Shown here: in pieces, positions 22,236 to 34,318 of the stretch | How positions within the stretch are numbered: the stretch's first letter is position 1 | How the letters are laid out: each line of letters opens with the position of its first letter | NCBI RefSeq assembly: GCF_000149955.1 | Contig: NC_030991.1 | Span: 3,515,232-3,579,231 of the forward strand | Source: Fusarium oxysporum f. sp. lycopersici 4287 | Lineage: Eukaryota > Ascomycota > Sordariomycetes > Hypocreales > Nectriaceae | Reading direction: 5' to 3' | Length of the DNA stretch: 64,000 bases | The notes under the pieces: model-generated | The model's input: the letters and a program-made list of their open reading frames with translations, nothing else | What the model was told of the DNA's origin: nothing | Database searches by the model: none | Position numbers and translations under genes: made by a program

Positions 22236-24452
22236 ATGACGTCACTTCTTGTCAGTAATCCTCACCTTTCGGCGATCAGACAAAATGCCATCAATGATGC
22301 GAGGGAGATGCAAAACTCTGTCGTACAGGATTGTGCTGGTACCGGGAAAGAGCCACCGTCCTATTCTCTCTTAGAACTTATTGGCAAGGGGAGTTTCGGC
22401 CGTGTCTACAAAGCGTGCAGCACCAAGTCAGATCAACTCGTTGCCGTCAAGATCATCAACATTGATAACGGAGATGCCCTCGATCCCAGCGCAGATACAT
22501 TTGGTGATATCCTGAAAGAGGTCGAAACACTAAAGCTCCTTGGCAGCAGTGGCGCAAAAAATATCAATACTGTGGTAGATGTCCTTCTTGTTCGCCATAC
22601 TATATGGATGGTCACCGAGTATTGCGCCGGCGGGAGTGTTTCAACTTTAATGAAACCGAGAGGTTATCTGCCAGAACAATGGATTATTCCTATCTTGCGC
22701 GAGGTCGCGGAAGCTATTCACTGGGTTCATGGGCAAGGCATTATCCACCGGGACATCAAGTGCGCGAATGTCCTCATCGCGGAAGCCGGCGGCGTACAGC
22801 TTTGTGACTTTGGAGTGGCTGGTATTGTGGAGACTAAATTCGACAAGAGAAGCACTGTGACAGGATCCTTACACTGGATGGCACCCGAACTCTTTAATTC
22901 AAACGTGCGGTATGGTTCTGAGGTTGATATTTGGGCGTTTGGATCAATGGCTTACGAGGTTGCTTCTGGGTTACCGCCCAATGCCAACTTCCGAGACATC
23001 TCTCGGTTTGGCACGTACTTGAAACAACACTGTCCTCGCCTCGAAGGCGATCAGTATTCACAAGGGTTAAAAGATTTGATTGCCTATTGCCTGGTGGAAG
23101 ACATTGCCCAGCGACCCTCCATTGAGGAAATCCAACGACATCCTTACATCTTCAATACTGATGTTGACTATCCAACTGCATCGCTGTCGAGGCTTGTGTA
23201 CGCTTACAGGATCTGGGAAGCTAAAGGAGGAAGCCGTACATCGCTCTTTTCTCCCGGCGGGGCGCAAAGAGAATCTAGTCCGCCGTCGTCCCTGGCCTCC
23301 CATGATGAATGGAATTTCAGCACTATGGATGACCTGGATCAGCTGATGGTTCCGGATTCTTCTCAGCCCATATTGGAGCTCTACAATACTACCGTCGACA
23401 CACAGTCTCAGGTATCAAGACCTCAACCACGCCGTCGTCGGCAGCCACCAACAAATATGAATATGCCTCTGGTTCCCCTCGAGAAGGCATTTGACCCAAA
23501 TACTATTTCCAATTACCAGGACAATATCCGTTCTTTCTACTTCCCACAGAGGCCACTATTGACGTCGGACCTTCCTCTTCGCGACCATTCAGAACCTCTG
23601 GATGTTCGAGAATCGTTGATTGATTTAGATGCTGCGTTAGGCGACAGCTTGTCCCTATCTCCAGACCTATCAACTATCAAACCCGGAATTAGGCCCGTCT
23701 CAAATGACTCAACCGATGCAGATCGCCGCCGGACCCTAGATTGGGCTTTCCCTGTAGACCTATCTACTTCAGCAAACCGGCATGGTGGGCTTGAACCTGT
23801 GAGAAGTGACGAAGAATTCACTATAGTTCAAGCTCAGAGAGACCTAGTCGCCGGAATCCCTATGGAGCCCACAACCTCCGAAAACCGTGCGTCTACTTTG
23901 AGTCTTATTGATCTCGATGCCAGTATGCCCGACAGTTTGGGAGAGACCGCTCGCCCTTCTACGGCGATTTCAGATGCTGTTTCATCTACGTCGGAGATGT
24001 GTCATACGCCATTCGAGCTTGAACGACATACATTTGAGTCAATTTCACATCCATCAGCTGCCCGGGAGCCATCCATTTACGTTGACGCAGGTGATTTTGA
24101 CAGCACAGCTCTCTACTTAGCAGTCGATCCCAATCAGACTATGCTGCATAGCACTGGACGAACTAATCAGAAAAGTCTGTCAACTGCCCATAGTGAGGAT
24201 GAAGAGATTTATCATCCGCTTGGGCATGACTTTAACAATGGGACGAATGGGAACCAGATGATATCTCTACCGCCGCTTCCGAATCCGCCAGCAATAGAAG
24301 TGATGCAAGGAATCTCATCTGTAGAAGATGTCAAAGACGAGTTGTTGCGGTTGGTGTCTAGTTTCAAGAGTCATTTGGACTTGGGGAATCAGATGCTGGA
24401 GACCCTCCCCGTGCGCCAGAGACACGTTGTTCCAAGAGAGTCGTCCCCTTAG
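22236..24452 (+). CDS. Ste20/GCK-family Ser/Thr protein kinase (MST-1-like)
   Basis: This 738-aa protein is encoded by one exon from an ATG at 22236. The kinase domain spans about residues 43-310: glycine loop GKGSFG, VAVK lysine at about 72, helix C Glu at about 95, HRDIKCAN at 171, DFG at 191 and MAPE at 215-218. The sequence pattern fits fungal germinal-centre kinases of the MST type, which act in polarity and septation signalling. The activation segment reads GSLHWMAPE where relatives usually have GTPHWMAPE, which may alter the specificity loop. The long C-terminal half is low-complexity with scattered LIDLDA motifs and ends in a predicted helix (VKDELLRLVSSFKSHL). The lack of introns is notable beside its intron-rich neighbours. 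Annotation as a kinase is firm; the subfamily is likely. Confidence 0.88.
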   Translation: MTSLLVSNPHLSAIRQNAINDAREMQNSVVQDCAGTGKEPPSYSLLELIGKGSFGRVYKACSTKSDQLVAVKIINIDNGDALDPSADTFGDILKEVETLKLLGSSGAKNINTVVDVLLVRHTIWMVTEYCAGGSVSTLMKPRGYLPEQWIIPILREVAEAIHWVHGQGIIHRDIKCANVLIAEAGGVQLCDFGVAGIVETKFDKRSTVTGSLHWMAPELFNSNVRYGSEVDIWAFGSMAYEVASGLPPNANFRDISRFGTYLKQHCPRLEGDQYSQGLKDLIAYCLVEDIAQRPSIEEIQRHPYIFNTDVDYPTASLSRLVYAYRIWEAKGGSRTSLFSPGGAQRESSPPSSLASHDEWNFSTMDDLDQLMVPDSSQPILELYNTTVDTQSQVSRPQPRRRRQPPTNMNMPLVPLEKAFDPNTISNYQDNIRSFYFPQRPLLTSDLPLRDHSEPLDVRESLIDLDAALGDSLSLSPDLSTIKPGIRPVSNDSTDADRRRTLDWAFPVDLSTSANRHGGLEPVRSDEEFTIVQAQRDLVAGIPMEPTTSENRASTLSLIDLDASMPDSLGETARPSTAISDAVSSTSEMCHTPFELERHTFESISHPSAAREPSIYVDAGDFDSTALYLAVDPNQTMLHSTGRTNQKSLSTAHSEDEEIYHPLGHDFNNGTNGNQMISLPPLPNPPAIEVMQGISSVEDVKDELLRLVSSFKSHLDLGNQMLETLPVRQRHVVPRESSP

Positions 24453-25376
24453 TGGATTATAGTTTTAAGATGCTGCTATTGATCCCGGATAGTATGATTG
24501 TAGGATGGACTGAAGTAGGCGACGATACTCAAGGCCGTTAGCATACATACAACGAATGTGTCATGATTTATGTGGATGCGGATCATTTCGAATAGAGACG
24601 TTTACGATAATATAGTCTTCTTCTATTCTACCACCATTGAATCTCACTTACCTTGGTTTCATTTTGTGTTGGTGGGAAGAGAAGGTTCTGAAGGTGTACA
24701 GACAAACAGCCAAGATCATATGAGCGTTTGGTTTTCTATATAGGGAGTGACAGTATTTGAATTTTCTTACTCATATGTAGTCTACTGATCGTCTCGTCAG
24801 CAGAATGCTGGCCATAACTTCATTGCGCTCTTGTATAATTGGCGTTATGCCGGTTGTTAAAGCGCCGAATATCGACGTATTAACTGTCCCTTGACCTTCG
24901 TTAACCAGATATGTTCACACGCTCCGGGCGAACTGAACAGGGGACCTGCCTCAACAAGTTCCGATTAAGGTAACCACTGCAGGCAGTGTAGTGATTGGCA
25001 AACGAGGCAGGCACATCGAAGACTCTGTGGTTCATCTGAAAAGGTTGGCTTATACCGATGAATAGATCAGGTGTATTTATTGTAAAGATTCTTGGTTTCT
25101 ACATAAATGCAGAAATAATAAATCTTGCTATTTCTTAACAAAACGAATGTGGTAGCACGATAACGACAGGCAATATAACAAACACCAATAACAAACTCTC
25201 TCCACTCTGGCGATGTATTTAAACCTCCCAAAGAACAAGACCTCCCAGGTTTGACAAATAGGCTCTTTTGCGTTGGCAATGATGACCATGGCGGGCAGGC
25301 AGTGTTGCCCTTTCAGCTTTCAAATGTCAATGCTTGATACTTATAACTAAAGTCACTAGACTTACCGCTTCACAGC
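24453..25376. other. Intergenic, no gene seen
   Basis: This holds the 3' flank of the kinase gene and moderately AT-rich DNA. No ORF with support was found. Confidence 0.5.
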
Positions 25377-25556
25377 CTAGCATGAAGGACATTTTCCAGG
25401 GAGAATCCTGCACTGGCTGGTATCTGTGATTAAAGGATCACATCGCTTTTTGGTGCCTGCATCGACACCCAAGCAGAGGTCGTAGTAAGGTTCACCATCC
25501 GCTCTTGAATGACCGCAGTCACGGTACACCTTGGTTGGAACAATGTATTTGCACAT
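25377..25556 (-). CDS. Small Cys-containing protein, 59 aa
   Basis: The frame is open from a GTG/CTG-type codon upstream, but the ATG at 25556 gives a compact product starting MCKYIVPTKVYRDCGHSR and ending GKCPSC. Cysteines at 2, 14, 28, 39, 49, 56 and 59 could bind zinc or form disulfides; no signal peptide is seen. The type of small protein (Tyr/Val-rich start, CGH, late C-x2-C) is common in ascomycete genomes and has no assigned function. A loosely similar small protein lies at 49927-50139. Function unknown. Confidence 0.6.
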   Translation of the reverse strand: MCKYIVPTKVYRDCGHSRADGEPYYDLCLGVDAGTKKRCDPLITDTSQCRILPGKCPSC

Positions 25557-27694
25557 GGTTACAACAGAATAATAATGGATAATAATTGCTGGGGAAGTAT
25601 GGCTAAGAGTGGTCTCGGTGCTTGATGTTAAGGCAAATACGCATTGTCTTTGGGTTGACATTCGTCCTTATATAGCTAACATCATTTACGACTAACCGGC
25701 CCTCGACAGGCAGCAATCGCAAATGATCCATACAGGCGCTCACTGACCTGGGAGTTTTTACACTTTCAAGAATAGCCGGAAGCCGTCCGTCCAGTGGTTT
25801 GCGAAGAAGTCAAGCGTGCAGCAGCGACATTTGCATGTTGGTAGCATTAGTACTGTATCTCTCGATTTGTGTGTGAACTTCTTACCAGGTGACAGCAGGT
25901 TGCAGCCAATTAGAATGTCCTATGTTAAGAATACCAACTATTCCACTTACCCAATTCAGCCTTGACCGAAAGCCCTCGCATATCCTGCAAAAACCTCCCG
26001 CTTTCTATTGGCTTAAAGATCGCGCCGTTTGTGTGATTGTTGGTGATGAAAACTAATTCACGTCCACGCCTTGTTGGTAACCTCCTGCCAGCCACCTGTC
26101 AACTGATCAGAGTAATAACATTGGCCACTTGGTAAGGAACCTAGCATTACATGTAACGTCTCTCCTCCTCCCATCCAACGGAACCGACCTCTCCCCCCCG
26201 GTATGTGTATATGATGGCACTTGCATGATTCCACCATGCTACACAGGTGCTTAACTCACTGATACTATCAAAGATAGTCTACAGGGCGCCTGGAAATTTG
26301 TTCTCAAACAGGCCAACATTACATGTGGTCCAGCGAGTTCATGTACGAACGCTTCATCTGTGTGGCAAGGTGTATGGACATACCCGGATCTTGCGAGGGG
26401 GCATAGATTTCTGCCAATCGGATTCTGTCAGGCAAACCGGAACACGCAGCGCTGACCTGTCGGCTTGTTCCCGTCCACCAACTCGGTCACTGCAAGTCAG
26501 GCTCGGAAAGGAAAAGTTCATCTGCCTCACGTCCTAGTTGGGTGGGTCCGGTGGCGCTTCCTCTTCCCAAGTATTTTTCCTCATCCCTTCGGGGGTCTTT
26601 TGCCATTGCGTCAGTTCAAGCTTTACTCGGAAAGAAATCATATGCCACATCTAGCCCATGGAGGCTAATACTACGGCTTCAGGCCAGCTGTAGCCTTCAA
26701 AGAGCCTCATTTTCTTCGTTCAGTATCTTCCATACGTACTGTAGTATGTAGCAAAAGAAGATTACTTTTACCTTCACGCTGGAATTCACAGTTTACCCTC
26801 ATGCGTTAAGGAATCGGTAGCTGATGGACAGAGATCGCGCCTGGAAACTAGGTCTATGTGGCAACCGAGGAGATAGAGCAGGATGAATTGTATCTTTGAG
26901 GCGTTTTTTTACCTATTACCGAAAGCTAAGAAGGCGCTGAAGACGACTCCGCCGGTTCTCCGTTCGACTACTGACTGCGGCATCTGCTGCTGCATGCTGT
27001 CAGCATTTGCTCGTGCTATCTATTGATATCGTAGCCTCGATGAATCGTTCTAGGCACAGCGAACTGCTTGTTATAACTTCCAGATGCATTGTATAGAAAA
27101 GAATGAAGTTGGTGGTCCACTCACACACTCTTTTCGAGGTGGAAGGATCGTTTTCAGAACCAGGATGGCCACCTTCGGGATTAATCCAGGCCATAGTCAG
27201 CCTGGAGGGCGAAGTAGTGGCTGTGTGTTAGATGAGTAAAATGAGTCACATATAATCTAAAGTTCGTTTGTGGACCACGAATAAAGGCCTTGCGACGAAG
27301 CATCTTCTCCCTCATTGGCGAATAAATAACCGAGAGGTTGAGGATTGAGCACGAAGTCCTTCGGTGCCGAAGAAGACATTGATTTGGCCGTCAAAGCAGT
27401 CATCATCACTTTAGGTTGTAAGTACTTGGGGGAGTAAATATCGAAGAAATTAAAACTGTACAGCGAATAATAGAGGAGTAGGAGAATTTAAAATAAACTT
27501 GAAGATGATCAACATGTAACGCCGCAGACTGGTTTCTGCCACACATCTGGCTATATATACTGTCGCGATTCTACAGTATAACCTTCCTAACCAAAGGCAC
27601 TCGTTGACTTGTGTTGCTCCCAATAATCCATTCATATTGATCTGTCGGCTGCCTCCAGACAGACTATTGTTTATCTATAACAGTAGCCTATTCG
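25557..27694. other. Intergenic with a dispersed repeat
   Basis: Several short ORFs are present, none supported. The stretch 26302-26400 matches the dispersed repeat near 18415-18530. Confidence 0.45.
26302..26400. repeat. Short dispersed repeat, copy 2
   Basis: This is the same ordered block of motifs as 18415-18530 (ggccaacatta, tgtacgaa, cttcatct, gtggcaag, ggatcttgcgaggg), shortened by small deletions. Confidence 0.55.
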
Positions 27695-30449
27695 TTAGAT
27701 GAGTGAAAGTAAATCGTGGAGTCTCTCTGGGTTCTCGGTCGCTTGCTCATTGTTGTGGGGTGAGAGTAGCAGTCCTGCTAGATGTTTTTTTGACTCTTGC
27801 TTTTTCATGACGTTCTGTGCTCTTGTTAGAGATGTCCGGCTGATGGCAAGGTAGTATACCTCTTCAAATGAGTCGCTCACGAAGAATCGCACAGTAGTCA
27901 CCTCCCGTTCCTGTCCTATGCGGTGAATACGCGCGAGGGCCTGCTCCTCCACGCTCGGGTTCCTAGAGAGTTAGTTACCCATGAATCAAGCAATAGCTGA
28001 AAGCCCTACCATTGTGGCTCCATGATGTAAGCTCTACTTGCTGCCGTCAAGGTAAGGCTAGAAGCTGTCAGCAGTCGATCGTGCATGAGGCTAGCCATTT
28101 GCTTACCCATTCGCACCGCAAGCCAAAGTCAAGAGCAAGACACGAATAGAACTATGTTCTCGGAACTGTTTAATAACCTGCATTCGATCCTTTGGTGGTA
28201 CACCCCCATCAAATCGAATACTCTGGATGCCTGACTGACTAAGACCATTTTCGATAAGCTCGAGGGTCCGCGTCCATTCTGAAAACACAATACTAAGACA
28301 AGTCAGCTACTTTGGATTGCTGTAAAGTGAGGCCAGACTGGGATCATACCACTTTTCGCTGACCTCACGAGCCTTGATGTCTGTGATCAGGGCTACTACC
28401 TTTGATGGCAGGCCCTTGTTTGTCTGTGGCAGCACGCCCGGCAAACTCGACTCAAGCTGCGTCTTGAAAATACTTTGCACAACGGTTTCCCCGTTCTCAC
28501 ATTCTGAACTTTGTTGTCCCATGGTATGCCCTGGCTCATAGTGCGATCCTAAAGAACACACTCGCCGTAGGGATATTATCTTCTGGAAAACGTTGTTTTT
28601 GGCTCTTTTCTGGAGAAGATTGTGATCCTTCTTCACGTCCTCGAAAATACGGCATCGAATCTGGTTATATACAGCCCGCTCTTCGGGATCGAGGTTGACA
28701 GCATATCGTATATCTTCTCTGGGCGGAAGCCTGATCGCTGCCTTGCTCCGCCTAAGCATTAGGCATCTCAACAACAACCTCAGTCTCCGAATAGCCTCTT
28801 CGGGCTGTCTCTCCTTCCATAGACGAGATACATCAACATCGAAACATTTCCGATCAGTGTAAGGGTGTGCTCTGATGAATGTGAAGAGTGTCGCAAGATC
28901 ATCGAGTCTGTTCTGAATAGGAGTGCCGGTGACAGCCCAGTAAGATCTGGCTTCGAGTGCGCAAACAGCTCGAGAAACTTTCGAGCTTTTGTTACGGACC
29001 GTATGAGCTAGTTTTGTCAGCCTAACTAGTCATCATGAACATGCCCAGTCAACTCTACCTTCGTCAAGAATGATCCTCCTCCACCGGACAGAGAACATGG
29101 TATTACTCTGAGAATCCCTTGGCCGACTCCATTCGGCAGCAATGGTTTGGTATGTTGTCAAAACTATACCGCAACTCTCGAGCTGCGCTTTAGATAATAG
29201 CCGACCGTTTCCATGATACAAATAGACACGCAGACCGTCTTCGACATGCCTATTGCAATATTAGCGTGGAGTTTTAGGGCGGGTGTGACCACGAACTCAG
29301 AGAGCTGCTCCTTCCAGGTCCCCATTACTACATAATATTAGTCTAATTGCTGAGAAATAGAGTCCGAGGACGATTCCTTACAAGATGGAGGAACAACAAT
29401 AAGAGTAGACAGAACGCTTGTTGGGACGTTTTCGCTAGTATCCACTTCATTCGACTTACTTTGCAAGTCTGTTGCAACTAATGCCATCATTGCCAAGGTC
29501 TTCCCAAAACCCATGGGATCAGCTAAGATGTCTCCATAGCATTGAATGGGCTCTTCAGACTGAGAAGTATTGGAGACTCTGTTTACAAACCTGGGCCGGC
29601 ACCTAATTAGCGGGAGGTGTAGGTAACATCAGCATCAACTCACAATCGTCCCTGTTCTGTGTCCGCAATCTCCCAAACGCCTGGTTCTTTATCAGAGAAC
29701 CCCCATCCTTCTTCGCGCTTCAGCATAAACGTAAGAGCTTGCTTCTGATGTCTAATACCTCGTTAGATACAAGTCCCGTACGATATGTACGCTAATCCTT
29801 GCCTTTTTCAGTGGTGTCCTGATGAACTCGGGCTGGGCAGCTTCCTCCAGATCATCATGGCATATTAGCTCATCTAGAAAGTCGGGCTGCCCAAAGATGT
29901 CCTCTACAGGTAGAGCCTTCAAAGTTGAAGTAGCTTTCTCTCTGACAGGAATCTGCAACAAGTTCGCGCCATGGTTGGTATCTGGAATAGCTTTAGAGAA
30001 AAGAGACGAGAACATGAACTGGGTGAGTTACGATTGGAAATCGCAGGCAACGGAAAACTCGAGAATTGCTGGCTGACGGCGGAGGAAGACATGCCAGTGA
30101 AAGAGTAGTCCAACCAGCCGTGAGCAGAGCATGGAAAGACATGAAAACATGCGCCCACTGGCGTGGTACTGTAGCATCTGGCAAAGGATAGATCCAACGA
30201 GCTATAAAAGGGGGCGTTCTGGGGTGCAAAGTGAGCGTTGCCGTATGGTGTTGAAGGGACCAGTTGGTTCGTGTCTGTTGCATCAATAAACTGGCTTGGA
30301 ATTACCGTAGTGGGAAAATATAACGTCTGGCCTTGTGGAATACCACCATTAGTGAACATGGAAGATCCGTTGGCATGGAAAACAGGCATCTCTTGGGATG
30401 AATGTAAATACTTCGCCCGCTTCGGGGACGGCCCGCTATATGAATTCAT
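27695..30449 (-). CDS. Rad5/HLTF-like SNF2 ATPase without RING, possible frameshift
   Basis: This is a DNA-dependent ATPase of the SNF2 superfamily. I infer ten exons: 30449-30078, 30018-29803, 29751-29644, 29602-29382, 29327-29297, 29249-29059, 29007-28350, 28292-28107, 28057-28010 and 27962-27695. Motifs in order are DPMGFGKT (P-loop), LTTYQT, DEAH (split by an intron near 29059), SYWAVTGTPIQNRL, VFSEWTRTLE and IHRIGQ. The order and spacing fit Rad5/Rad16-type proteins, but no C3HC4 RING lies between the helicase lobes. The exon lengths sum to one nucleotide too many. Removing one A from the run at 29804-29808, with a GC-AG intron after it, restores the frame to 765 aa. This is either a sequencing error or a real lesion. 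The frame is also open upstream to another ATG at 30533. Confidence 0.8.
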
Positions 30450-32344
30450 TCGTGTGGTGTAAGATTCTAAGCGAGCAATAAATGACTGGAGATTTCTTCT
30501 TTGAGTACTTATAAGTAGGATACAATTGGCCATTTATAGACGCCAACAAAGTTGCTACTTTTCAAGATCGGGCCCCAGACCTGAGAAGGCTGAGCACTGA
30601 GCACTGGCCGTCGTGCTCACACAAGGGGCTGATTGATGCGCAAAACATCCTGGACTAGTCACACCGTGCATGTAGAGGTAACTATGTGCTTGAAAAGACC
30701 CTACGAGAGAGGAGAGACAATACGGCGTTGACAGTAACGGTTGACTCATGTCAGATCAGGGTAGAGTTGGTGAGCCTTGGCCCCTGTAAGGGATAAATTG
30801 CACTGCCAGATTTGCATTGCATGGCAACGGGCGAGGCAGGCTCCAGCGAGCATTTCTCACGCCTGCTTATGGTTAAGTGACAAGCGGCACACGCATGCTC
30901 AAATATTGAGCATATAATTTGATCTTGATTGGATGAAACGGTCTCAGCTCGCTTAGATAATTAGAACACGATGCGACTCGGCTCCGTCTATCACGTTCGG
31001 ACCGGGCGTAAGTGGATTTAGGGCTTAGCGGTGACCCATGGCTAGCCTCCGATTGGCTACATGGTGTTCTCTGTGACATGGCGTGCGTTTGAGTCCCCTG
31101 GACAGGTTTATCAATTCGAGTATCCCTCAATGACGCTAGCAGAGGCTTCGAATTGGTTTCCTCACATTGCTCCAATGGCAGTGAACCATGTCACGCCGGC
31201 ACGTTTTCCCATTGGTCATCCTCTGCGCACCTGAGAGGCCAGTGTGTAAAGCCATTCTTGGGAGGATCAGAAATTTAGATCTTATATATATATAGAAAGT
31301 AGCATTTCCATTACATTACATGGGTGACCCTAGAACATAAAGAAGGCTGGTGTAACCTTATACAGGGCTTCTCGATCAGCGCCGCTAAATGTTTGTTGAG
31401 AGTTAGGCACGTTGAGCTGAAAGGCGAATGGAATCATCCGGCTCATTCGCTCATTGCGAACAAAAGCAATTTCCTAGACATTAATGGATTCCTTCACGCT
31501 TTTTGATGAGGTGAAGCCTGTGTTATAAGCAGTGACCTAAGGAGCGCTTATTGGCCCGGTTGGATAGGTGAGTAGTCTCAGGTCTGTCGAGTCGTCTCCA
31601 TTTATACTGAAGAAAGGCGTTTACATCACGCTTGGATACTCAACTCACCCGAGAGCATCCTCAAAGCAGATCAATAGTGGCAGGCCGACATATTACGGCG
31701 GGAGGCGCTCATGAATATATCCTCACCAGTAGCATAATTTCAATCGCATTAATCAACACATAAATCACTAAGTCAGAATGTTAGAGAATCCCTTTCTCGT
31801 AGGCGTAGATTACAAGCTAAGGAGGCATCGTGGTTTCTATATGTGTTTCCGCGCAATTAGCAACAATACCGTATCGACAGGCATGACGAAGACATTCGTC
31901 TCGATCCTTGAAGACGTTGCAACCAGCCAGTTTATATAAAATAATCCTAGCCTTTCCTCTGTTGCCTGAGTGAGTCTCAAAGTTAGAGAGCTTCGCATCT
32001 TTAGCAAAGACCGTCAAGAACTCCGTAGCCATCGCCAACTACATCATAGAGCTCATTGGCAGATTACGGTTCGCCTGGTAGAAACCAACCTCAAAAGTGA
32101 GTATCCATCCTCGATAGGTGACAGCTCTTTCACTAGTGTCTTTGTGTCACTGGAGCAACACCACGGCAATCCCACGCTCGCTTCAATTCACCGTTAAGAG
32201 GGCTTATGTGAGGTTGGGTGGAGCTAGGTTGCATGTAAGAGGCAGGCCTACCAAGCGTGGTGTTCCATTGTCTAAGAACTAGTTAGCAGGCTGCTAGATG
32301 ATATGACAAAAGACTTTAACTTATTGAAATAGTCGCGATGGATT
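30450..32344. other. Mostly non-coding, one doubtful small ORF
   Basis: An ATG-led minus-strand frame at 31817-32032 would encode 71 aa with several cysteines near the end (DECLRHACRYG); I cannot support it as a gene. A TA microsatellite lies near 31284-31293. Confidence 0.35.
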
Positions 32345-33170
32345 TCATGCGGGTTGGCCAGTCAGCGACATGGCCTGAGGCATCCCAGGGGCTTGCGATC
32401 CTTGTGACATCATGACCAGCGACTGGACAGCTGGGGACTCACTTTTGCTGACCAAAGGGCCCGCGAAAATAGGAGGTGTAATGGGGTGATTGGTATAACT
32501 GACTTGTCGGGCACCGTGTATATCCAAATGTTGATCAATGGACCCTGTCCGGTGGATTACTGGTTGGAATGAGTCGTTACCTCGAGGAGGGCTTGATTGA
32601 GTGGAAGGATGAGGGCTGCCATAGGGAAAGTTGGGTTTCAGGACGAATGGCTTTTGAACATCTGCTGAGAAAGCATCTCGTAGAGCATTGATTTGATTCT
32701 CCAACTCTGGCATCGGCCATGCTTCCATCACCTTCTCCAACACCCTCATGTGCCTCGTCAAATACTCGCGAGCATCACCGTTGAGCTCGGGGTCTGGAGA
32801 AACAATTGCAACCTATTGAAAATGAGTCAGTTCGTGTCGACAGTTATCCTCACCGAAAACCTACCAGATGAATGGCAATGCAAGAGAGGCCTACATAAAG
32901 AGAGAAACTGAAGCCTCGCTGCATACACTGGAGTCCTGTGAGTCCAAAAGAGTTGAGGGTTGCCTCCTGAAGATTACACAAGGCCTTGGCAGAGCTATAG
33001 CAAATCATCATGTGGCGTTTCCCATTGTCCGTCCGGTGAATTGTGGTCAAGGAATGACAGGATAGGTCGATGGAAGAGAATCATGGCCAGATAGTAGTAT
33101 CCGTGCATGTTTCCAATAAAGTGCGAGGGAATCCAAGTAGGCGATCCATCTGATGGGGGACTTTATGATG
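32345..33170 (-). pseudogene. C-terminal remnant of a FacB/Cat8-like Zn2Cys6 regulator
   Basis: Minus-strand exons at 32875 and above and at 32812-32345 join through an intron (32874-32813). They read LQEATLNSFGLTGLQCMQRG, then VAIVSPDPELNGDAREYLTR, then EAWPMPELENQINALR and FSADVQKPF. This resembles the end of the fungal transcription-factor domain in acetate or gluconeogenesis regulators of the FacB/Cat8 type. Just upstream, YYYLAMILFHRPILSFLD is clearly homologous middle-domain sequence but in a frame shifted by one base near 33000. No Zn2Cys6 cluster is found further upstream, so the gene is truncated and broken. Family assignment is from motif memory. Confidence 0.55.
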
Positions 33171-34318
33171 AAGACGTCGCTGGTTGGCTGCTGGGGGACG
33201 GACGTGACTCTAAAGCTTGGCCTCCCAGTGCCCTAATCTGGCCTGGAGCATGGATGCTTTGCCTGGCCGCCAGTTCCTCCTTGCTCTCCCCTCGGGGTGA
33301 GCAGATGATAGAGAATCCCTGGCTGGCGGTATTTGAGTTATGATAGGGCTCAAATTATAGGGGAGGGATAAGTGACAAGGGAAGGGGAATGAAGATGTAG
33401 GAAAGGAGAACCAGCGTCCATTGGGGACTGACAAGAGAAAAACATTTAGGGCCGGCTATAGACTCGCGGCGCAAGTAAATTGATGGCCGGTGCCCTATGA
33501 AGGAGATGCGATGATAGAAAGTATAGGCAGCCAAGTGAGTAACAGTAGTGTATGTTTTGATTATTCCATGGAAAATCAAGGATGTATACCCTGGGCCCCA
33601 GCGGGACAGCCGCGCGTTCACTGATACACGACGGTGCATTGAGATCTCTCGCACTTGGTTGTCGGCGTTATATTATACCACTCTACTCTCCTACTGATCG
33701 AGACGGGAAGCTATGGGAAGATGCCGGTGGGTGTTATTGTTGATGAAGAAGGGGGTTGGCTCTCACAAGATCTCACCAATCCTTAGTCTCCTTCCCTTCT
33801 TTGTCCTATGCTTGGTTATCTCGACAACTCTCCCGCTTCCTTGCTTCCTTCCTTCCTTCCATTCTTCACAGGGGACTCGACGTATATATTTAGCTTTGGC
33901 GAAGAACATGGCATAGGGCTTGTTGGAGGGATTGTCCCTGTACACGCCTGGAAACTGAGGGGACTAACTCTTGACTGGTCATTTGTAGATAGGTAGGTGA
34001 TTCGCAAGCCAGCCTTACGACAGCCGTCCTGTGAGTACCTTGTCCCAAGGGCATGTGGTGTCCCAAATCTTGGGATCTGGTCCTATCAAGGAATCAGCTA
34101 TCTTGATTGTGCAGGACATCATCAGGAGCTTTACTAACATTGTCAATCGCCCGAGTTCAAGTCAAATTTCCCTTTCGGCTGACTCTGTACAGGGCCTCGC
34201 CGCCTCCTGCCTCGCTCCCCTTGCTCAATGACGCAGCTTGCGGTGGCTGTTGAGGTTATTCCAGAACGATATTTATTACTTTCGATCTCATACCAGAGAC
34301 GTGTAAAATTAGCTGACT
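33171..34318. other. Non-coding with TTCC microsatellite
   Basis: A short run of ttcc units lies near 33838-33862. Open frames here are short and unsupported. The minus-strand phrase KASMLQARLGHWEAKL near 33210-33260 may be a further piece of the adjacent regulator relic. Confidence 0.4.
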
